Source of the DNA: Rhizobium grahamii
Lineage (GTDB): Bacteria; Pseudomonadota; Alphaproteobacteria; Rhizobiales; Rhizobiaceae
DNA length: 64,000 nt
Assembly (NCBI RefSeq): GCF_009498215.1
Contig: NZ_CP043499.1
Coordinates: forward strand, 1,686,001-1,750,000
Reading direction: 5' to 3'
Position numbers and translations under genes: made by a program. The notes below the pieces were generated by a model. That model searched no databases. It had not been told where the DNA came from and saw only the letters and a list, made by a program, of their open reading frames with translations. Numbering within the stretch: the first letter of the stretch is position 1; the number at the start of each line of letters is the position of its first letter. Below, one piece after another: positions 9,066 to 17,596 of the stretch.

Positions 9066-9884
9066 TCACGCTAGATTCCGCTGTCTGTCGAGACCATCGA
9101 GGAATTTTGCGAATTCCTGTTCGTCGATCGCGACGGTGTGGCGGGCTTCCGGATAGGCTCCGCTCCTGACGTCATCAGCAAACTCCGCGAAGGCGGCCGT
9201 CCGCTCGCGCTGAATGCGATCGAACTCGGCGGCGAGATTGCGATAGACCTTCGCGTGCCGTGGATAATGGCCGCGGTTCATACCAAGCACGTCATCGGCA
9301 AAAAGATACTGCGCATCGCAACCGGCGCCTGCCCCCATCGACAGCAGCAGCATGGAAGTCCGTTCGGAAATTGCGGTCGCCACTTCCGCGGGGACTACTT
9401 CGATCTCAGCGCTGAAAGCTCCGGCAGCCTCGAGGTCCTTGACCTGCCGCAGAACATATTCGGCCATCTCAGCCGTCTTTCCGACGGCCTTGAAACCGCC
9501 GGTCCAGGTTGCATGCGATGGGATGAGCCCAGTATGTCCGCAGACCGGAATATACTCCTCCCGCAAACGCCTGATCGTCGGCAACCCGGCAGCGCAGTAG
9601 ATAGCGTCGGCGGAGGCTGCACGCAGCTTCACGGCCGAACGTAAAATCTCGTCGGTCGTCGCGCCGATCTGTCCGTATTCGCCGCCCGGGATCGTGAAGC
9701 GACCGGGCGCGGCGTCGCGGAACTGAGGGTCATAGATCAGTTCGAACGGCACCGAGATGAGATCGATCCCGGCCGCCTCGGCGGCTTCGGCTTCTTCAAG
9801 GGTCGTCACACGCAGCATGCTGAGCTGACGTTTCGCCTTCATGGCAAGGAGATCGGCCACGGTGGGCCGGTTCGGCTTCTTCAT
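9066..9884 (-). CDS. PanB-like ketopantoate hydroxymethyltransferase-family protein
   Basis: 272-residue member of the PanB (3-methyl-2-oxobutanoate hydroxymethyltransferase) fold, whose classical enzyme transfers a hydroxymethyl group from 5,10-methylene-tetrahydrofolate to a 2-keto acid. Family resemblance is seen in TVADLLAMKAKRQLSMLRVT, the segment CGHTGLIPSHATWTGGFKAVGKT and EIEVVPAEVATAISERT. It starts at ATG 9884 after a GAGG element. The setting (oxygenase genes before it, purU after it, no panC) argues against pantothenate synthesis as its job. A hydroxymethyl transfer to or from another keto acid is possible, and the true substrate is unknown. Confidence 0.75.
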   Translation of the reverse strand: MKKPNRPTVADLLAMKAKRQLSMLRVTTLEEAEAAEAAGIDLISVPFELIYDPQFRDAAPGRFTIPGGEYGQIGATTDEILRSAVKLRAASADAIYCAAGLPTIRRLREEYIPVCGHTGLIPSHATWTGGFKAVGKTAEMAEYVLRQVKDLEAAGAFSAEIEVVPAEVATAISERTSMLLLSMGAGAGCDAQYLFADDVLGMNRGHYPRHAKVYRNLAAEFDRIQRERTAAFAEFADDVRSGAYPEARHTVAIDEQEFAKFLDGLDRQRNLA

Positions 9885-9910
9885 ATTCGAATCCTCAGAG
9901 TGGGCAACAG

Positions 9911-11137
9911 CTAGGCCGCCAGGAGAGACTTGAGCTTGACATCAGGCGCAACCAGCGCAGCGGGATCCGGGCAGGCCCGGGCGGCGATCAACATCTCGGC
10001 GAGCCTGATGTCGCGAGCGACGGAATTGCCAGGGCCAACACCGCTTGCGGCAAGCAATCTGCCGTCTGCGTCGAGGTGAAATACCATGAACGAGCCCTCG
10101 CCGATCTCCCGACGCAAATGCGTTACCGCGCCCTCGGCCAGACCCGCGATCTGAAGCGTCAGATCGTATTGATCCGACCAGAACCACGGCACGGACGAGA
10201 TCGGCTCGCCGATACCCATCATGTTTGCTGCCGCGAGGGTGCCTTGCTCCTGGGCGTTGCGCCAGGATTCCAGCCGTATCCTGCGGCCATCGTAGAGCGC
10301 CAGCGGAAACGAGCAGCAGTCCCCCGCCGCATAGACATCGACCGCCGATGTCTGCAGGAACTGATCGACAGCGATGCCATTTTCGATGGCGAGGCCCGAG
10401 CGTTCCGCGAGGTCGGTATTAGGCGACGCACCGATGCCAACCAAGACCAGGTCGGCATCCAGGATCTCGCCGGTTGCCAGTTCGACAGTGACGCCCGTGT
10501 CGCTCTCCTCGACCCTGGCGATAGCAACGCCGCATCTAAGATCAACGCCTTCCAACGCATGACGCGCAGAAATAACTTCCGCAATCTCGTGCGGCACGCC
10601 CCGCTTCAGTACCCGCTCGAGCCCCTCGATGAGGGTCGCCTGAGCTCCGAGCGATCTGGCCGTTGCCGCGACCTCCAGGCCGATAAACCCACCGCCGATG
10701 ATGAGGACGTGCTTGCCTGGCTCGAGGTAACGACGGATGGCGAGTGCATCATGGTGCGTCCGGAGGGACATGATATGACGGCTTTGAACAGGCATCCCGG
10801 GCAAGCGGCGGGCGCTGGCACCCGTCGCGATCAGAAGTTTGTCGTATGCAATCTCCTGCCCCCTCGAGAGGGAGACCGACTTCCTTTCAAGATCGATGGC
10901 GACCGCATCCATGCCGGTCAGCAGATCGATGCCTGATTGCTCGTATTTTTCCTTCGCAGCAACGAACTTCGGCTCCAGCAATTCCGACAGGCTGGACTTC
11001 GAGAGCGGCGGACGTTCGTATGGCGCGAAGGGCTCCGCGCCGACAAGCGTCACCTTGCCCTTGAAGCCCTTTTCCCGAAGCGCGAAGGCAGCGCGCGCGC
11101 CGCATTCGCCGGCTCCGATAATGACGAAGTGAGACAT
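9911..11137 (-). CDS. NAD(P)H:ferredoxin reductase, FAD-dependent (MocF-like)
   Basis: FAD/NAD(P)-dependent reductase of 408 residues that would pass electrons from NAD(P)H to the neighbouring Rieske ferredoxin. It has an N-terminal FAD dinucleotide fold (IIGAGECGARAA), the PPLSK segment, a second NAD fold (IIGGGFIGLEVAATA) and the FAD-closing motif VDVYAAGDCCSFP, the layout of rhodocoxin/putidaredoxin reductases. GGAGG sits before ATG 11137. It is 9 bases downstream of the Rieske gene, so the two are cotranscribed. The set desaturase, ferredoxin, reductase has the composition of the MocD/MocE/MocF rhizopine oxygenase. Confidence 0.88.
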   Translation of the reverse strand: MSHFVIIGAGECGARAAFALREKGFKGKVTLVGAEPFAPYERPPLSKSSLSELLEPKFVAAKEKYEQSGIDLLTGMDAVAIDLERKSVSLSRGQEIAYDKLLIATGASARRLPGMPVQSRHIMSLRTHHDALAIRRYLEPGKHVLIIGGGFIGLEVAATARSLGAQATLIEGLERVLKRGVPHEIAEVISARHALEGVDLRCGVAIARVEESDTGVTVELATGEILDADLVLVGIGASPNTDLAERSGLAIENGIAVDQFLQTSAVDVYAAGDCCSFPLALYDGRRIRLESWRNAQEQGTLAAANMMGIGEPISSVPWFWSDQYDLTLQIAGLAEGAVTHLRREIGEGSFMVFHLDADGRLLAASGVGPGNSVARDIRLAEMLIAARACPDPAALVAPDVKLKSLLAA

Positions 11138-11146
11138 GGCGTCCTC

Positions 11147-11461
11147 CTACACCGCGATGAAAACGGCGCCGCCTTCGACTTTGACAGGATATGTTTTCAG
11201 ATCGACGCAAACAGGCGCGCCCTTCGCCTCGCCGGTCTTGTAGCTGAAACGCCCATTGTGCTTCGGACATTCGATGATATCGTCCATGACAAGGCCGTCG
11301 GCCAGATGGATGCGCTCGTGCGTGCACAGACCATCGGTGGCGAAGAATTGGTTGTCCGGGCTGCGATAGACCGCGAAGGTCTTGCCACCGTGATCAAACC
11401 GAATGACGTCCTCCTCGTCGATATCATCGGTTGCACAGACTTCGATCCAGTTTCCGCTCAT
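11147..11461 (-). CDS. Rieske [2Fe-2S] ferredoxin (MocE-like)
   Basis: Small 104-residue electron carrier. Both Rieske ligand pairs are intact: Cys46-x-His48 in GLCTHERIHL and Cys65-x2-His68 in IECPKHNGRFS. It resembles the ferredoxin subunits of three-component dioxygenases and MocE. GAGGAAAAC precedes ATG 11461. It lies 24 bases after the oxygenase gene and 9 before the reductase gene, and should shuttle electrons from the reductase to the diiron oxygenase. Confidence 0.92.
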   Translation of the reverse strand: MSGNWIEVCATDDIDEEDVIRFDHGGKTFAVYRSPDNQFFATDGLCTHERIHLADGLVMDDIIECPKHNGRFSYKTGEAKGAPVCVDLKTYPVKVEGGAVFIAV

Positions 11462-11485
11462 GTTTTCCTCCCGAGCTAGATCTGA

Positions 11486-12577
11486 TTATTGTGCTGCAGG
11501 CGCCAGTTCGGCGTGAAGCTCTTCGCGATAGGGTCTTGCCGTTGCCGGCAGTTCGCGCTTGAGAAAATAGTCCTCGTAGCGAAGCTGGCGCAGGAAGGCG
11601 GGTATCATTTCCCGGTATCCCGACCACATGGAAGGATTGGGCGCCGGCAGATCATGCTTGATCATGGCGTGCAACCTCGGCAGAGCGTGATACGGCACCA
11701 TCGGGAACATGTGATGCTCCACATGATAGTTCATGTTCCAATAGATGAAGCGGCTGACGGGGTTCATGTAGACCGTGCGGCTGTTCAGCCGGTGATCGAT
11801 CACGTTGTCAGCAAGCCCACCATGCTGCAGCAGGCCGGTGAGAACATGGTGCCAGGCACCGTAGATTCTCGGCAAGCCAATCAGCATGAACGGCAAGAAA
11901 GAGCCGAGAGCATAGGCAAGCACGGCCGTTGCAACGTAGATGGCAAGCCATATGCGGGCGACGACAATGACCTTCCCCTGCTCCATTTCAGGCACGAATG
12001 TCTTTTCGGCAGCGCTGAGCACGCCGAAGGCGTTGCGGAGCATATCGATCAGCGCGTGATAGACATCGAGAAAACCGACGAAATTCAGGACGAGGCGCAA
12101 AAGGTCCGGCGGCCGCATGACCGCGATCTCCGGGTCACGACCGACAATGACGGTGTCCGTGTGGTGACGCGTGTGGCTCCAGCGCCAGGTGACCGGATTG
12201 CGCATGATCATGAAACAAGCGATCTGGTAAACCGCATCGTTCATCCAGCGGGTCTTGAAAGCTGTTCCATGGCCGCACTCATGCCAACGGCTGTCCGAGG
12301 CTGAGCCGTAGAGCACGCCATATGCAAGGAAGAAGGGCACACAGATCCAGGAGCCCCAGAAGTAGGCGCCTAGGCCGCCGAAGACGACCATGCTACCCAG
12401 CCAGATGATGGTGTCCCTGATCGCAGGCGCATCCGAGCGCTGCATCAAGGCCTTCATCTCCTTGCGCGAGACATCGGTGTGATACCAATCCGCGGCCGCG
12501 AGACCCGTCTCCACGGCTCTGCGACCACTCTCGCCAAGCAGGCTGTAGTCACGCTTTGCTGTGCTAGCCACCACCAT
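11486..12577 (-). CDS. Fatty-acid-desaturase-family diiron oxygenase (MocD-like)
   Basis: Membrane-bound non-haem diiron oxygenase of 363 residues. The three histidine boxes of the family are present: HECGH (99-103), HTRHH (135-139) and HVEHH (285-289), with hydrophobic segments around residues 57-92 and 205-240. The group includes desaturases, alkane hydroxylases and MocD, the oxygenase proposed to demethylate 3-O-methyl-scyllo-inosamine. Being encoded with a Rieske ferredoxin and a reductase points to hydroxylation or demethylation and not to lipid desaturation. The start at ATG 12577 has a strong GGGAGGAG element. It is the first gene of the operon and divergent from a LacI-type regulator gene. 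Confidence 0.85.
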   Translation of the reverse strand: MVVASTAKRDYSLLGESGRRAVETGLAAADWYHTDVSRKEMKALMQRSDAPAIRDTIIWLGSMVVFGGLGAYFWGSWICVPFFLAYGVLYGSASDSRWHECGHGTAFKTRWMNDAVYQIACFMIMRNPVTWRWSHTRHHTDTVIVGRDPEIAVMRPPDLLRLVLNFVGFLDVYHALIDMLRNAFGVLSAAEKTFVPEMEQGKVIVVARIWLAIYVATAVLAYALGSFLPFMLIGLPRIYGAWHHVLTGLLQHGGLADNVIDHRLNSRTVYMNPVSRFIYWNMNYHVEHHMFPMVPYHALPRLHAMIKHDLPAPNPSMWSGYREMIPAFLRQLRYEDYFLKRELPATARPYREELHAELAPAAQ

Positions 12578-12644
12578 TATCTCCTCCCGACCTACTGGTC
12601 ATGCGAGGAGATTAAGTTGACTTTGCTAGAGCCACAATGCAGCC

Positions 12645-12661
12645 TTGATGGATTGTATCAA
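12645..12661. promoter_or_regulatory. Candidate operator between the oxygenase operon and the LacI-type gene
   Basis: In the 136-base divergent gap there is an inverted repeat TTGAT-N7-ATCAA, ending about 52 bases before the regulator start. LacI-family proteins bind inverted repeats of about this size in such gaps, although the usual central CG is lacking. Weak evidence. Confidence 0.3.
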
Positions 12662-12713
12662 ATCCTATCATCCGGCGAGTGCCGCGATGATGTAATTCTT
12701 GCAAAGGCGACCC

Positions 12714-13747
12714 ATGGCACGGCGACCAACAATTCGCGATCTGGCGGACGTTTCGGGAGTGAGTGTGGCGACCGTCGATCGCGTGCTGAATGGCCGCCAT
12801 GCGGTGAGGGAGGAGACGGCTCGGCGCGTCTACGAGGCCGCCGAATCGCTTGGATACCATGCGGTTTCATTGCTCAAGCAGCGCGTGTTTCAGGATCGCC
12901 CAAACTGCCGCCTTGGGTTTCTGTTGCAGCGCCCCAACCAATCTTTTTATCAGTCGCTCTCCAAGGAGATCGAGGCCGCCTCTGCAGGCAATGCCGACGC
13001 GAAGATCATCCCGCAGATCGAATTCGCGGCATCTGCGACGCCGGCGGCGATTGTGGAGAAGTTGCACGTTCTCGCAAATCGCAACCAGGCAATCGCGATG
13101 GTTGGCCCCGACTACCCCGTCGTCGCCGCGGCCGTGGCAGAACTTCGCGAGCGAGGGATTCCGGTATTTTCGCTATTGTCGGATCTCGCTGGGGCGTTCG
13201 GCGCGGGTACATCGGCCTGAACAACAGCAAGGTCGGCCGGACAGCGGCCTGGTTCATCTCGCGAACCGCCAACCGCAGCGGCGGCAAGGTCGCCTGCTTC
13301 GTTGGCAGCCATCGGTATCATGGCCACGAGCTTCGCGAGATCGGCTTCCGGTCCTTTTTTCGCGAGAATGCCCCGCAGTTCGAGCTCGTAGAGACCGTCA
13401 TCAATCTGGAGACGGTCGAGATCACCCACGAGGCGACGATCAATCTGCTGAAGCAACATCCCGATCTGGTGGGTTTCTACGTCTCGGGTGGCGGCATGGA
13501 GGGAGCCATCACCGCCCTTCGCGAAGAGGGCATGGCTGGAAAGCTGGCGATCGTCGTCAACGAACTGACACCGGAGTCTCGCACGGCCCTTACGGACGAT
13601 ATCGTGACCATGGTCGTGGGGACACCGGTCGGACCGCTCTGCACCGAATTGGTCGAGCTGATGGTCACTTCGGTTCTCGAGCCTACGGAGCAGATTTCCG
13701 GCGAGACGTTACTGCCGTTCAACATTCATGTCTCGGAAAGCGTCTGA
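12714..13747 (+). pseudogene. LacI-family transcriptional regulator, frame broken by an apparent one-base loss
   Basis: The N-terminus is a clear LacI helix-turn-helix (TIRDLADVSGVSVATVDRVL, then NGRHAVREETARRVYEAA). The rest is a periplasmic-binding-protein-like sugar sensor. The first frame runs to about 13220 but loses homology after FSLLSDLAG. The sensor domain resumes in another frame as RRGYIGLNNSKVGRTAAWF and runs to the stop at 13747. Restoring one G in the run at 13191-13194 gives LAGGVRRGYIGLNN and a normal protein of about 344 residues. It is therefore either a recent mutation or a sequencing error in a G run. ATG 12714 is the start; the codons before it are not part of the family. 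Its position divergent from the oxygenase operon suggests that it controls that operon, perhaps with a sugar or cyclitol as inducer. Confidence 0.85.
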
Positions 13748-13894
13748 GATCCGGTGAAAAGCCTCTTCCATCGGAGGCCGCGACAATAATGACGGCAACC
13801 GTACCAGAACGACGATTTCTGGCCTGTTCGCGACATCGCAGCTGCCGTAAAAGACGCGCACCCCATCACATTTCCCCGGTGGGGCCAAACTCGA

Positions 13895-13919
13895 GCCTCG
13901 GACATGCCGAGGCTTTTTT
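13895..13919 (+). terminator. Rho-independent terminator after the LacI-type gene
   Basis: GCCTCGG at 13895-13901 pairs with CCGAGGC at 13907-13913 around a 5-base loop and is followed by six T residues. It ends transcription of the plus-strand regulator. Confidence 0.8.
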
Positions 13920-13999
13920 CTTTTCAGGGCCTGGAAAGCGAGAACTAAAGTCGGTGAAGAGAAACGCCTCTCTACGACACTACCGGTCGCGTTGCCGAT

Positions 14000-15826
14000 T
14001 CAGGCGGGCAAGCCCGCAAGCTTCAGACCGGCGCGTAAGCGCTCCACATCGCGCTCCTCCCTGAGATATGAAACGTCAACAAGCCAGTTCACGTAGTCGG
14101 CAGGACCTGCTTCGGGGTCTCCGCACCACCGCCGACCGACCGCCTCGAGGAAGACTTTCCCGCATTTCATGGCATCGTCGATCCGACCCAGATGCGCATA
14201 GGCGGCCGCCCGCCACGCCATGTCCCGCGGCTCTCGCTCGGGCGTGTCGAAGGTCCTTTGCTCAAGAAGGATCGCGGCTTCCTGGTACCGTTCCACTTGG
14301 AAGAGCAGCCGTGATTTGTAGTAGTTGTACCAACCGGGATACAGCGGGTTGAGCCGGTAGGCGATCTCGGCGCCAATCAGCCCCTGTTCGGGCCGGCCCA
14401 ACGCTCCTTGCGTCCATGCCCACAAGATCAGGATCGTCGCGTCGTTGGGATTCATCGATCTTGCCAGATGCAGGTGATGCTCTGCTCGTTTGAAGTCCCG
14501 CCAGGTTAAGCAAATATATCCCAAGGTGCACTGTACCCGCGGATCGCTCGGATCGAGCGCAAACGCTCTCTCGGCGGACCGGAGCGCCTTGATCCGGTTC
14601 TCATCGCGTTCTCTCGGAATACCGATGCCGCCGTCCGATGCACGGTTGAGATAGATATAGGCAAGGCCCGTGTGGGCCCGCGCAAAAGTGGGGTCGGTCC
14701 TGGCCGCCCGCTCAAACAGCGCTTCGGCACGCTCCTGGGCTCCGGGCTTAAAATCGTCGGAGAGGCGATTTCCCTGCAGGAAGAGGTCATAGGCGCGCAT
14801 GTCTTCGGGGCGGCGTCTCCGTGACGTCAGCTCGTTATTGTCGATCACGCGCTGCGCAACCATGGCCACGATGGTCTGCGCAATCTCTTCCTGTGTCGTG
14901 AAGATGTCCTCGATAGATCGGTCGTAACGTTCCGCCCAGAGATGCGTCCCGCCCGCTGTCTCGACGAGCTGCACCGTGATGCGAACACGATTGCCGGCAC
15001 GCCTGACACTTCCCTCGACAACATAGCCGGCGCCGAGGATTCGCCCGACTTCCCGCAGATCGATGGCACGGCCGCGCAGCGCAAATGAGGAATTTCTTGC
15101 AATGACCATGAGCTCGGTGAACCGGGACAGCTCAGTGATGATGTCCTCAGTGATACCGTCACTGAAATATGCCTGCTCAGGGTCGGCACCCATGTTGTCG
15201 AACGGGAGGACCGCGATGGCAGGACCAGCCATATCGGGAACGCGCGGCAGCACATGCGCCGAGCCATTCAGCGGAACATGATAGGCCTTGATCGGCCGCG
15301 CAATATTCTTGAGGTGCTGCTCGCCCGCGTATTCGAAAGTCGCATCGATTTTCCCGGCCAGATGTTCATAGGCCGTCCCGGAAATCAGAACATCGCCCGG
15401 CGGGCACAGCTGTTCCAGCCTCGCGGCCACGTTTACACCATCTCCGAGCAGATCATCGCCGTCGACCACCACATCTCCGAGATTGAGGCCGATGCGCAGG
15501 ACAATCCTGTCCGCCGAACCGGCAGCGCCCGGCTGGCCCGCCAGAGCATTCTGGATGGCGATTGCGCAAGATACGGCTTGAACGACAGAGGCGAACTCGG
15601 CGATCAGCCCGTCGCCCATCAACTTGACCAGACGCCCAGCATGATCAGCGATCAAAGGCCGAAACACCGACGCCTGCAGGGAGATCAAAGTCGCAAGCGT
15701 CTTGCTCTCGTCCGCCTCGACAAGCCGAGAATAACCGACGACATCAGCAACCAGGATGGCCGCAAGCCTTCGCTGCAACGGTAGCCTCCAATTCGACGAT
15801 GGAACTCTCCGAACCACGTCACGCAT
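14000..15826 (-). CDS. Class III adenylate/guanylate cyclase with TolB-like and TPR regions
   Basis: Multi-domain protein of about 608 residues. Residues from about 20 to 185 are a class III nucleotide cyclase domain: metal-binding Asp in LAAILVADVVGYSRL, KLMGDGLIAEF, and DLLGDGVNVAARLEQ. The middle part (AIAVLPFDNMGADPEQAYFS and the GYVVEGSVRR segment) is the TolB/FlgO-like module often joined to rhizobial cyclases. The C-terminal 250 residues hold tetratricopeptide-like helices (RAERAFALDPSDPRVQCTLG and similar). No membrane segment is visible. It should make cAMP or cGMP; regulation is probably through the TPR part. ATG 15826 is chosen over an upstream in-frame start because the extra 29 residues are arginine-rich and unconserved in look. 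Confidence 0.88.
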   Translation of the reverse strand: MRDVVRRVPSSNWRLPLQRRLAAILVADVVGYSRLVEADESKTLATLISLQASVFRPLIADHAGRLVKLMGDGLIAEFASVVQAVSCAIAIQNALAGQPGAAGSADRIVLRIGLNLGDVVVDGDDLLGDGVNVAARLEQLCPPGDVLISGTAYEHLAGKIDATFEYAGEQHLKNIARPIKAYHVPLNGSAHVLPRVPDMAGPAIAVLPFDNMGADPEQAYFSDGITEDIITELSRFTELMVIARNSSFALRGRAIDLREVGRILGAGYVVEGSVRRAGNRVRITVQLVETAGGTHLWAERYDRSIEDIFTTQEEIAQTIVAMVAQRVIDNNELTSRRRRPEDMRAYDLFLQGNRLSDDFKPGAQERAEALFERAARTDPTFARAHTGLAYIYLNRASDGGIGIPRERDENRIKALRSAERAFALDPSDPRVQCTLGYICLTWRDFKRAEHHLHLARSMNPNDATILILWAWTQGALGRPEQGLIGAEIAYRLNPLYPGWYNYYKSRLLFQVERYQEAAILLEQRTFDTPEREPRDMAWRAAAYAHLGRIDDAMKCGKVFLEAVGRRWCGDPEAGPADYVNWLVDVSYLREERDVERLRAGLKLAGLPA

Positions 15827-16036
15827 GCAGCATAGCACATCTGACCGATGTGCCAGCCGCAGTGGACGGGAAGCTGGAGCCCGCAGTCGGGAGACGGTAT
15901 GCGCCGGAGGCATAGCTGGGATCGCGTCTTGGCGCTACAAACTCCTGAGGCCTAAGCTTATATCAGCGTCATCGAAAGGAATGAAGCGCCAAGGACTGGC
16001 AGCTGGCTTTCGAAAACCCAAGGAAAGGGGATTATC

Positions 16037-16180
16037 ATGAACGCAGCACGCTCGTTCAACAATTGGCGCAAGTACCGTCAGACGGTCTCTGAGCTTGGCC
16101 GCATGAGCAACCGCGAACTCAACGACCTCGGTATTGCCCGTGGCGATATCGAATATATCGCAAGAGCCGCAGCTCGCTAA
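16037..16180 (+). CDS. DUF1127 small protein
   Basis: 47-residue basic protein. The C-terminal half (LGRMSNRELNDLGIARGDIE) is the DUF1127 motif common in alphaproteobacteria. AGGAAAGGGG lies just upstream of the ATG and a terminator follows. Members have been linked to RNA turnover and phosphate or carbon metabolism in Agrobacterium; the role of this copy is unknown. Confidence 0.88.
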   Translation: MNAARSFNNWRKYRQTVSELGRMSNRELNDLGIARGDIEYIARAAAR

Positions 16181-16205
16181 TCTTGCTGCCTTAATCAGGA
16201 TTTTC

Positions 16206-16239
16206 AGCGCTCGTCATCCATGGCGGGCGCTTTGTTTTT
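16206..16239 (+). terminator. Rho-independent terminator after the DUF1127 gene
   Basis: AGCGCTCG and CGGGCGCT (7 pairs with one mismatch) enclose a 10-base loop and run into TTGTTTTT. The rest of the gap up to 16556 shows only an ATACGCGTAT palindrome at 16392-16401 and no gene. Confidence 0.75.
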
Positions 16240-16556
16240 CTATGTTGGCTTTCGATCCATAGGTCGGTGGTCACAGTTATCAGCACCAGGAACAGGTGAT
16301 AGTTGTCGTGAGGCTATGGCCTAGCCGTTGCCGCGCAGAATTCAATCATAGCGGATCGTTTTGGTGCGAAATTGCCGAAAATTATTAACCTATACGCGTA
16401 TTTCGCGGGAACATTAGATCTTGCCGATGTGTTCCTTGCGCAGTTGGTCGGCAGTCGGCAAATCGACTCTCGGTAGCGCCTGGCGATCAAAGGAGTGCGC
16501 GCCCTCCGTCGTTACTCCGGAGCATTGGGTTCCGGCGACAAGCTATGGAGGATCAA

Positions 16557-17285
16557 ATGAGATACGAAACGGCAGCCGCTGCGGTAGCGCTTGGTTGCAT
16601 GGCACTGATACTGCCTGCACCGGCAAGTGCACTCGATATCGGCGGACAGAATGGCATCAGCATCGGAAGCAATAGTAGCGGCGGCCTTGGTGTGTCCGTT
16701 GGCGGAGCCAGCGGCGTGAACGCCAACGTCGGCGGGACGTCAAACGGCGGCCTCGGCGTCAATGCTTCTGTCGGCGGCTCCAGCGGTATCAACAGCAACA
16801 CGACAGTCGGCGGCAGCAGTAGCTCCGGCGGTCTAAACGTCAACACCACCGCGAGCGTCGGCGGCTCCAACGGCATCAATGCCGACGTGGGTGCGAACGT
16901 CGGAGGCAGCAGCCTTGCAACCGCAAACGCAAACGCGACGATCGGCGGATCGAATGGCGTGAACGCTGACGTCGATGCCGATGTCGGCGGTTCGGGACTG
17001 GCCACGGCGGGGGTCAACGTCGGAACCGGTGGGAACACCCTGCTCAATCTGATGCTCGGCATCCCCGCCACTACGACCACGACTGGTACCGGTCCGGGCT
17101 CCGGCAGTTCCGGCGGATCGGATACAAGCTCCACGATCGGCAACCCGCGAACAATCGCTGCCATCAATGACATGACCGACGAGGACCGCGCGAAGGCAAA
17201 GGTGAAGTGCAAGGACGTCTTGCGCTCCGGCGGCTATGAAGCGAGCTTGACCAAGCTCTGCAAGATGGTCGTTGCCTCGCGCTAG
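16557..17285 (+). CDS. Secreted Gly/Asn/Ser-rich repeat protein of unknown function
   Basis: 242-residue protein with an N-terminal signal peptide (ATALGC-like hydrophobic stretch ending PAPASA). Residues from about 25 to 160 are a degenerate repeat built on VGGSxGxNAxVxxxVGG, rich in Gly, Asn, Ala, Val and Ser. Then follows a Thr/Gly/Ser linker and a compact C-terminal domain with two cysteines (KVKCKDVLRSGGYEASLTKLC). The repeat resembles extended beta-structures of surface or adhesive proteins, but I recognise no family. GGAGG 6 bases before ATG 16557 sets the start. It sits alone between two gaps. Confidence 0.75.
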   Translation: MRYETAAAAVALGCMALILPAPASALDIGGQNGISIGSNSSGGLGVSVGGASGVNANVGGTSNGGLGVNASVGGSSGINSNTTVGGSSSSGGLNVNTTASVGGSNGINADVGANVGGSSLATANANATIGGSNGVNADVDADVGGSGLATAGVNVGTGGNTLLNLMLGIPATTTTTGTGPGSGSSGGSDTSSTIGNPRTIAAINDMTDEDRAKAKVKCKDVLRSGGYEASLTKLCKMVVASR

Positions 17286-17596
17286 CCGCGAGCATGACAA
17301 ATGCATGGGGCTGGCAATTGCAGCCCTATGCGACCGCCCTCTTGGCGTAGTCCCGGCTGCAAGCTGACCGCATCCCATTCAAGCATTTCCCATTTTCGAT
17401 CGACATCTCAACGTTGCTATCGCCGAGCGATGTGCAGCCTTTCCTGATTTTTAGATCCCCCAACTCCCTATAATCGCAGCATTGAAAGCCTCACTGGACA
17501 TCCCGTTGCAAGCCGGCGAAAAAATGCGCAGCCCAACCCAAGGATTTCGAAACGGGAGACGTCTCACCAAGGAAGCGGCTAAAAGCGGGTAGGGAA
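17286..17596. other. Gap without a recognised gene before the ECF sigma factor
   Basis: 311 bases upstream of the sigma factor gene. I find no open frame with a credible start and no clear terminator. The promoter for the sigma/VWA operon should lie here, but no strong consensus element stands out. Confidence 0.4.

Noticed and set aside
16553..17212. Long minus-strand open frame of 219 codons opposite the Gly-rich gene
   Set aside because: It is the antisense of a GC-rich repeat; no ribosome site, Pro/Thr-rich composition typical of a shadow, and the plus-strand gene has a clear signal peptide.
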